Part shown: positions 50,910 to 61,000 of the stretch, piece after piece
How positions within the stretch are numbered: the first letter of the stretch is position 1
Layout of the letters: each line of letters begins with the position of its first letter
Origin: Sipunculus nudus
Taxonomy: Eukaryota; Annelida; Sipuncula; Golfingiida; Sipunculidae
Direction: 5' to 3'
Length of the DNA: 64,000 bases
Assembly: GCA_026874595.1 (NCBI GenBank)
Contig: CM049314.1
Span: forward strand, 15,184,729-15,248,728
Translations under genes and position numbers: made by a program
The notes under the pieces: generated by a model
Databases searched by the model: none
What the model was told of the DNA's origin: nothing
Seen by the model: the letters and a program-made list of their open reading frames with translations, nothing else

Positions 50910-52051
50910 ACGATTTGTGCCTTGTTAACGGACGTCCACTTCATTTAAAAGTCTCAAACAGAGGCAAAAATGGGTAAAAATTTGATAAGATACCGTTGGC
51001 GCCACCAGAACTGATGAAGCAACCCATGATCAATATGCATGCAAAGAATCATGGCAATCAGTGCATTAGTTATTCAGATGCTGGAGTTTTTGTATCACCT
51101 TTTAATTTATTCGGGCGGGTGGGGGGGGGGGGGTACTTACGCGCCTCATAGCGCAAAGGATATAAAGGATATAACAGAGCCTTATTTTAGGTTTAGACGG
51201 GTTTTTTTTCGTGGACCTCCCTGCTTGTACAGTTAGAAGTTTCTGGGTCTAAGGGTAAAGATTTGTACCCTATTAACGGACGGACGGACGACGGGCTAAG
51301 TGATCGCTATAACTCAAATGACTTTCAGTCAACTGAGCTAAAAATGGAAGCGATTACTCCACTAACAATCATTTAAAAAATTGCATAGAACGAACTCTGT
51401 GCATCTATATGTTTGTAATATTTATGTACATAAGTTTTGCAGTTGTGTTTCTTGCTTATATTTGAACAATTAAAATATACTTTACAGATATTTTATTGGC
51501 AAATAAAAAATCGACATTATGACAGTGGAATAGCTGTTTTCATACAATAACTGCATATGACTGACATTCTGTAAAGCTCGTCGAAATTTTATGATGACCA
51601 CCACAACAGTCATGTACATGTTGTTAATTAAAAAAATATTTAAAGGGGATTTACGTACATGAGCCGTTTGCGAAACTAAAACAACTAAAAAATAAAGAAT
51701 CATAAAGAGTCTATTTTTCTGATAAAATCTGAACATTAAAAATTGTGTTGTGTAAGTGTCCCTAACTGATCTTTGAGCGTAAATAGGTATTCTATAAATA
51801 TGGGGCATATAAGGATTTACTATTATCAAACTACAGCGCAGATTCAACAATTATATACACTTTATTTGTTATTTAATCCGTCTCTTATACTATGAAGGGT
51901 CATCGGCAAACACATGCAAAACTTAATTATTCTCTTGATTCCCAAATTTGATTCTAAATCATGTTTAATTAAATGACCAATACACCTGATATTTGGCATT
52001 CCTAAATGAACCACATCTCTGTGTCTGAGACAGCTAGAGGGGAAAGCCAGG
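50910..52051. other. region between element 2 and synthetase gene 2
   Basis: 50910-51330 is the second copy of the GGCGCCACC-containing dispersed repeat, with a G run at 51119-51132. The remaining ~700 bp is AT-rich, with no gene recognised, and should include the promoter of synthetase gene 2. Confidence 0.45.
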
Positions 52052-55000
52052 ATGAAGAGCACTTATCCAGATGTCAGCATCCCAAACATCACCCTTCATC
52101 AGGAGCTGCTGGATAAAATGGATGAATTCACAGACCGGGTGGCCTTGGTACGTAAAGGGTCTCTCATACCATCGTATATTATTTGATATGTCATCTTATA
52201 AATTCGGTAATCAAACTAAGTAGTGCAACGATTATCACCAATAGTTTTCATTTCAATGTTTATGTATTACCCACGACTTCAGACTTGGTACGTAAAGGGT
52301 TTCTTATACCATCGTATATTATTTGATATGTCATCTTATAAATTCGGTAATCAAACTAAGTAGTGCAACGATTATCACCAATAGTTTTCATTTCAATGTT
52401 TATGTATTACTTAAGACTTCAGAAATATTTGAATGAGAGAGAGAGAGTTGAAACATGAATACACCGAAAAGTCGATTCAGCCGTGTAATATATTCATGTG
52501 CAACCTCTGTGTTTTATATATATGTACATGTATATATATATAACATATTCAAGTAAGGATAGTATAACCAGTTGGTTGCTACTATTATTTGTTGTATAAT
52601 AATATGCAGCATCATGTATCGATGTAAGTGTGCGAACGTAGGTTTAGAGAAGCCAGGTTTTTATTTAACGTTGGTTTAAGTACAGTCGAAATTGGTTCTT
52701 GCCGGTCTTAGTCTGGTCTGTTTCCTTAAATAAAATTGCTTATTGTATACTTCAAAACTAACGCACCAGCACACATAATTTTTCCCATACTTTAGTCTGT
52801 GGAGGCGTGTCCATTTTAGTATTCATGCATTGAACGACCGGCCACTTAATATTGTAAGGTGTTACGGAACCTAATATAAACAGATCACGTATGCGTGATG
52901 AACACATATTTTGTCAAGGAGATAAAAAAATCAGATTCTGTAACACTAGGCAGCGTGAAATGTCTAGGGGAATGAATAAAGAAGTCAGTGTTTTTTTTTT
53001 TGTTAACAAATAACTATAATTTATTCTTTAAAAAATCCTAACATTACAATACACTAAATCAATACAATTATACAGTAAAACAGCGGTATAACAACAAATC
53101 AATACAATCACACAGTATAATAAACAATGTGCACATTAACTGGATACCACCACCGTCACAACGACAAGTTCTTTAAATGTATACTCTCCAAGAATAACAG
53201 TCCCATGTAAAGCTCTTGTAACAATCCAGAAAGTAAACTGAAGTCCAAACAAGACTCGTCACAAAATCCAGGAGGAAGTCTGAAGAAAATCAATAATTGC
53301 CGCACTCGTTGGATAAGGTCCCACAAACCGACACACACGCTTCTGCGTCCGCTGTTCTCTTTCGGCTCTAAAACACAGCCCCTTTATATAACTTTTCACC
53401 TCAAGCCGAGAAGCTTCTAATTCTCGAACATTCGAAGAACCTAACACAATACACGGTAAACACGCGTTCAAGAATCATCTAGAAAAACGTTGCTGTGTCT
53501 CTACACACCAGGGTCCACACGTGACCTCGACCAGGCGAGAAAGCCCAAGGCTAGCATGACAACGAGAGTTCAAACAGTACGGATTAAACTGAGAATGTAA
53601 CAAACGGCCCGGCGAGGGTGTCACAACACGAGTTACGCCCTTGTCACACAATAAAAAGAGCACCTGTTACACTCCCCCTCCTGTAAAAAAAAAAAGAAAG
53701 TTTTCTCGGAAAACTTTCTTTTTGCGATCACAATCACTAAACTTTTACAACATCTGAAAAATCATCTTATTTACAACATTACATAAACATCTTGTTAACA
53801 ACAACTCAAAAACATCTCGATAAGCAATCAGCAAGTAAATTGTCTTTCCCTTTAATGTGTATGAGATTGTAATCCTGTAAGAACAATCTCAATCTCAAGA
53901 ATCTTTGATTTTCACAGTTCAACTTGTTCATGAACGTGAGGGGATTGTGTTCACTGAAGACAATGATAGGCCTGACTGCTGAAGTAACATAAACTTCAAA
54001 ATGTTGCAACGCCAAAATCAAAGCCAAACATTATTTTTCAATAGTGGAGTATTTTTTTCTGGTTTGTATTAAACTTTTTTGAGAAATAACAAATAGGATG
54101 ATCTATGCCATCATTGCCTTCTTCTAACAACACAGCACCAGCAGCAGTATCACTAACATCTACAGCTAACTTAAAATGTACAGAAAAGTCTGGAGCTGCC
54201 ATAACTGGTGAACTTTGCAGAGTTGCTTTCAAATTCTGAAATGCATTTTCACACTGAACAATCCATACAACTTTTGTTTCTTCTTTAACAAATTAGTCAA
54301 AGGTTCAGCTACAGCAGAAAAATTTGGACAAAACTACCTGTAGTATCCAACCATATCAAGAAAACGCATTATTTGCTTTTTGATTTCTGGTCTAGGAAAT
54401 GCAGAAATAGCACTTATTTTAGCATCAACAGGTTTTACCACACCCTGCCCTGCAATATGACCCAAACATGTTACCTGTGCATGACAAAACTCAGATTTTA
54501 CTAAGTTGACGGTCAGACGTGCTTCACTGAGTCTTTCGAAGAGGTCGCGAAGAATTTGCAGATGTTTCTCCTAGGTGTCGCTGTACACGATGAGGTCATC
54601 AATATATGCGTCGCTGCCATGAATGTCCTTGATGAGGCGCTGGAATGTGACTGGCGAGTTTTTCATGCCAAACGGCATAACTTTATACTGGTACAGTCCT
54701 TTCGGCGGTACAGATGCGGACACTTCTTTCGCTTGTTCTGTCAGCGGAACTTGCCAGAATCCTTTTAGCAAGTCAAACTTGGAAACATATCCTGAGCTAC
54801 CGACTCTATCAATACAATCATCGATCCTCGGAATCGGGAACGTGTCAGTCTTGGTGACTGAGTTCAGTTTTCGATAATTTGTGCACATACGGTAACTTCC
54901 ATCATGTTTTGGCACAAGAATACATGGTGAACTCCAGTTACTGTTACTAGGTTCAATAAAATCATTGTCCAGCAAATATTGAATTTCATCCTGTAGATAC

Positions 55001-58000
55001 TTTGCTTTTCTGGATTCAGTCTATAAGGATGTTGCTTGACTGCGCTTGCCTCGCCAACATCGACGTCATGGCACAATATGTTAGTTCGCGTTGGAATGTC
55101 ACCAAACAAATGCTCATAATTCCGCAGCAGGTTCTTGAGGTCTTATTGTTGTTGTGCGGTAAGGTGTGACAGTTTGGCATCCATGTTGTTAAGCACGTCT
55201 GAGTTTTTAATGGTACTGTACCACAGTGAATATCTACATCACACTTACAATCAGTATCTACTTTAACTGGGTCAGGGTCAGTGTTTACACAATTTACAGC
55301 AGTCACATTATGTACAACATCTGATGTGCTATTTCTGTCATAATATGGTTTCAACATGTTAACATTGCACAGTTGTTTCTTCTTACGTCTATCTGGTGTC
55401 AACAGTATGTAATTTAAATCACTGACTTTCTTGTCAACAATGTAAGGACCAAAATACCAAGCATGCAGAGGTCTGCCAGGGATGGGAAGTAAGGCAAGGA
55501 CCTTTTCACCAGACTCAAACGTCCTACTTACAGTGTGCATGTCATACTTTGTTTTCATTTTACTTTGTGCAGATTTTAGATTTGACTTTGCAATCTGACA
55601 AGCATTTAATCCGAAAGTCTGAGACATACTGCAGTAAAATGAGAGAATCAGGATTTTCATACGAGTTTTTCTTTAAGCAGTTTCACTGGTCCGCGAACTG
55701 AGTGTCCAAAAACTAGTATAAAGGGACTGAAACCCAAGGGCTCTTGAAACGATTCTCTGACAGCAATAGGTGGATTCCTTCATCCCAGTCTTTCTGTGTG
55801 CTATAGCAATAGGTCCTGATCATGTTTTTTAATGTCTGGTCGAGGGCGACCTGTACTGTTTTATACGTAGCTGAAGCATAACTTGTTGGAATAAGCCAGA
55901 CATAAAATAAGACCCTTGGTCAGACTGGACAAAGTTTTGGTAATCCAAACGTTTTAAAAAACTTGGTCAGAGCTTTGACAACACTTGTGGCATTAATGTT
56001 GCGCAATGGTATTGCCTCAGGGAGCCTGGTAGATGCACACATAATTGTACTCGTGTCCAGATTTTGTTTTGGGCAGTGTTCCAACACAATCAACAATAAT
56101 CCTACTGAATGGTTCCTCGAAAGCAGGAATAGGCCTAAGTGGGGCCTTAGGAGGATTCTGATTGTGCTTGCCTACCATCTGGCATGTATGGCATGATTTA
56201 CAATATTGTACTACATCTTTCCTGAGGATAGGCCAATAGAAGTGTGTACTAACTTTCTGATAAGTTTTATTTATACCTAAATGGCCAGTCAAAGGAGCCT
56301 CATGTACCATGCTTAGAATTTCATTGCGAAAGCTTTTGGGCATTACTATTTGATGTTTGATGTTTGATGGCCCACTCATCATCAGCGCATACATCAGGTG
56401 GTCGCCATTTACGCATAAGCACTCCATTTTTAACATAGAAACAAACTGGGTTCTGTGACAGGTCATCTTTAGAAACTGCCCTGGGAAACAAACATGACAT
56501 ATCAGGGTCCTTATGCTGTTCCGCGATAAGGTCTGACCTTGAGAATGCTGCATCCTGTACGGGCGAGTCATTAGACGAGTCACTAGTGACTCCCAGAGTG
56601 TTATTATCTGGACCATTTTCCTCGTGTGTGTTTTTCTTGGCCATAGATCTAGTTACAGCACATGAAGGATACAAACTAGGAATTTCCTGACTTTCCGGAT
56701 CAGTGTCCTGATCAAGTGACGACCTTTCTGTCACTATTGGTACAGGCTGTACTTTTTTAGCTGCAACTTTGCCTAGTAGTAACTGAATTCCCTTAAAGGG
56801 TAAAGTAGTTCTTATGCCCACAGTGATATTCCCAGAAATCAAATCTGACTTCAAATGGATACTGTGAAGCGGAACTGAAGTGTGCCTGTCTAAAAAAACA
56901 TTAACAAGTGCATGTGCACCAGTAAAAGACCTATTAGAAAATGTTTGCTAACATGTGAGTCTGGCCTGAACCAGTGTCTCTCAAAATTCTAATAAGGGTA
57001 GAATCTGAAAAAATCACTTGAAAGTGATACAAAACCATCACGTATGAATGGCTCAAATAACTCGATTTCAGAGTCAAGAGAGGAATCTACTACCATAGCT
57101 TCATCAAACAAAGAACTGACATTGACAGTGTCAGTCATTAACTCTTTTTCAGAGTCATTTAAGGGATCTACATTCTTTTTATCATCAAACTCCATCAAAC
57201 TCCTCATGGGAGTCAACAGAGGAATTATCCTCAGCAGAAACAAACTTCTGTTTGTCATAAGAGGACCTGGCCTCGTTTGAATTACTCTCACAAGAGTCAT
57301 TAAAGGACTTTGCCTTATTTAAAGGATACTCCTCGCAGGAGTCTTGAAAGGACCTAGCCTTTTTTAATTCCTCGCAGGAATCAACTTAGGTTTTTACACC
57401 GGAAGCTACGGATTCTTCTTTGGATTTAGAAGGCACGTGGGCCTTCGTAGCATCAAACTCTTTATTAGAGTCAATAAAGGAGTTGTACCCTTTATTTACA
57501 TGAAAAGAGCCCGGCTCTTGTACTATGCTATGCATAGATTTTGAAACAAAACCAGAAGGTTTGCTATTTGGTTTATTCGCAAGTTTCCAGCGGTCAGATA
57601 TTAGATGACCTTCTTTCTTGCAGTAATTACAGATTTCTTTGAAAATGAGTGGCCTTGGTTGGACTTAGACACAGTGGACGCGGACTGAGGTGTAGTAATG
57701 GACCTTGCTGAACTATCTGGACTACTAGAACTGGATGACTGCACTTTAAACTTCTTTTCACCATACTGATTTACATTCTTGTTTGTGAATGACTGGTTTG
57801 ATTTGCTAGTAAAGGACATTTTGTGTGTTAATGAATAATCATCAGCTAATTGAGCAGCAATGTCAAGTGTTTCAGGACTTTTCTCATCAAGAAAAGTTTT
57901 AACATCTGCGTTAATGCAGCGCTTGAATTCTTCAAGCAAAATCAACTGGCGCAAAATGTCATAATCTTTCATTACATTTTTAGAACTACACCAGCGATCA

Positions 58001-61000
58001 AACAACTGCTCTTTTGTCCAAGCAAATTCAACGTAGGTCTGATTTTTTGCGTTTTTCCCAATTTCTAAATTTCTGGCGGTAAGCCTCTGGAACTAACTCG
58101 TAACCTTTTAGGATTAACCGTTTTACCAGGTCATAGTCAGCAGCAGCTTCTACTGAAATCTCTGTATAAATTTCTCTGGCCTTGCCAGTCAATACACTTG
58201 AAACAGCATAGTCCAATTTTCCTTATGCCATTTTAAATTTTCAGCTACCTTCTCAAAGTGTAAGAAATATTTATCGACCTCTTTTTCTTGAAAAGGTGGG
58301 ACAAGTCTAATGTGTTTAGTAATATCAAAACTGTGAGTTGGGGCAGCACGTAGACTACGTTCTAGTTTAAGTCTTTCTAATTCCAGTCGTTTTAACTCAA
58401 TTTCTTTTTCTTTTTCTAGTCTTTCTCTTTCTAACCGTTCTTCCCGCTCTTTTAATGCTAGCTCATGTTGCATTTTTCAATTCTAATTGCATAGCAAGGC
58501 TGTCATTTTTTTATGTTTCAACTTCAGTCTCTTCAATTAAACCTTTGCTAATTAGATCTTGAATGATTTTAGCAATGATATCAGGCTTTCTCAAAGCTTT
58601 TTTTCACGCTTAGCCCTAAGTGTTGTCCCAAACGCAACAACTGTTCTTTTGTCAACTGTTCAAATTGATCAGGGTCGGGATCGTCAACAAATGTCTCAGG
58701 TTTGAAATCTGCCATGTTAAGATGTTAAAACAATAACAAAAAACCACTGAGATAAAATCCTGTAAACAATTTACTGTAAACAATATGTAATCTGGTAAAC
58801 AATGTATAATAAAACAATGTCCAGGCCAAGGCCTAATAAATTGTCCAAACTATTAAGCATCTCAGACGAGCTAGCCCACAATTTTATGTTTCGGAACCTA
58901 ATATAAACAGATCACGTATGCGTGATGAATACATATTTTGTAAAGGAGATAAACAAAAATCAGATTCTGTAGCACTAGACAGCGTGAAATGTCTAGGGGA
59001 ATGAATAAAGAAGTCAGTGTTCTTTTTGTTAACAAATAACTATAATTTATTCTTAAAATAACCCTAACATTACAATACACTAAATCAATACAATTATACA
59101 GTAAAACAGCAGTATAACAACAAATCAATACAATCAAACAGTAAAATAAACAATGTGCACAGTACCTGGATACCCCCACCGTCACATCGACAAGTTTAAA
59201 TGTATACTCTCCAAAAATAACAGTCCCATGTAAAGCTCATGTAACAGTCCAGAAAATAAACTGAAGTCCAAACAAGATTCGTCACAAAATCCAGAAAAAA
59301 GTCTGAAGAAAATCTATAATTGCCGCACTCGTCGGATGAGGTCCCACAAACCGGCACACACGCTTCTGCGTCCGCTGCTCTTTCTCGGCTCTAAAACACA
59401 GCCCCCTTGTATAACTTTTCACCTCAAGCCGAGAGGCTTCTATTTCGCGAACATTCGAAGAACCTAACACAATACACGGTAAACACGCGTTCAAGAATCA
59501 TCTAGAAAAACGTCGCTGTGTCTCTACACACCAGGGTCCACACGTGACCTCGGCCAGGCGAGAAAGCCCAAGGTAAGCATGACAACGAGAGTTCAACCAG
59601 TACGGATTAAACTGAGAATGTAACAAACGGCCCGGCGAGGGTGTCACAACACGAGTTACGCCCGTGTCACACAATAAAAAGAGCACCTGTAACAAAGGTC
59701 ATAGTCCAAGGGCGGTCAGGAAATATGACATAAGCATCATTATATATGCTGGGAACGCGAAAGTAAAGGCACAATCTCCCAAGTCAGCCCGCTCGATGGT
59801 GTGGTCTGACAGTTTGTCGGTTAAGAAGAGGGTCCGAGGTTGTCTGTGAACAGGTCAGCTGAGGGACGATTTCTCGTTGTATTGTACTTCAGAATCTGCG
59901 GGCGACCTACGTTATCTCACTTACTGACTTGTAAGTTATGTTTACAGTAGGACTTGTAAGCAGCCGATGTGTAGCTGCCGACGTGAAGCCCAGCAAACAG
60001 ACCTGGACAATTGATACGCTGATCATTGTGAATTGTACCTAATAGTGTCATGTCGGTGACAAATTCGGGTACAGATGACTCGATATACCCAGGGTGAATA
60101 TGTAGGGACAGACATTGTCTGAGATAGATCATACAGAGAAGGCTGTGAGCCTATCTGTCAGTGATTCAGAGAAGCGAGTACTCAAGAGCAGAGACTGTGT
60201 CAAGGCAGTGAGTTGTTTCACAGTGAAAGTCCATTCTTTCGGGGGGGGGGGGGGGGACAAACTATACATATACAGCTGACTAAATCTTTGTGGTCAATAA
60301 TCAAACCATAGTTTGATGATCTGGACGACCATACCACGAAATGTGTTGAAAGATAACTGTGTAAGATTTGCTGCCTGTAATAGTGCAATGCAAACGTACA
60401 CTATAATGATGAAAAGCACATTATAAAAAAGTACATATCGTTTGGATTTAAGAAAGGGTTTCAAGGTACAGAATTAAGTAAATTTCGAGTAATACTTCAT
60501 AACAGTAGACACGGGGGACCAATGCTATAACTAGTTACGTTACAGGTGAACGGAGTCACTCACGAGTCGCTAACGTACAGAGACATGAAGAGGCTGGTGT
60601 TACGTATAGCGTCAGCCCTACACAGTCACGGCCTAAAGAAGGGAGATACAGTAGCGATGTTCCTGCAAAACTGTCCAGAGTATGTTCTGTTTATGATCGG
60701 GAGTATGTCCCTCGGTGTGACGATAACTCTGGCTAATCCGGAATTTACTGAAGGTACGTTTATGTAGAATAAGAGAAAAAGGAAAAAAGTTAAACCAAGG
60801 ATATTTAATAAGACACTAGTGCTCAGGCTTAACCTTCGCAGGCAGCTTCAGACGCTGCGGCAATAAAACCTCGGTGGCTGCCACGGGTGTCTCTTTGATG
60901 CTAGACACCGATCTCAGTGCTAACTCCATCTTATTAAATCTTCTTGGTTAAACTAATATATCATTGAACAAATATACGGTAGGAAACAGTATAATTCCTA

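Larger units (their letters stand above)
52860..59694 (-). mobile_element. Gmr1-like Ty3/gypsy LTR retrotransposon in intron 1 of synthetase 2 (element 1)
   Basis: LTRs at 52860-53671 and 58887-59694 differ at roughly 5-6% of positions by eye. They begin TGTTAC (TGTTTC in the right copy) and end TGTTACA/TGTAACA. A 4-bp duplication AAGG flanks the insertion (52856-52859 and 59695-59698). On the minus strand the order is 5' LTR, gag, protease, integrase, reverse transcriptase, RNase H, polypurine tract, 3' LTR. Having integrase before reverse transcriptase is the hallmark of Gmr1-like elements and is unlike standard gypsy. All domains are present but split over several frames, so this copy is inactive. 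It is antisense to the host gene. Confidence 0.92.
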
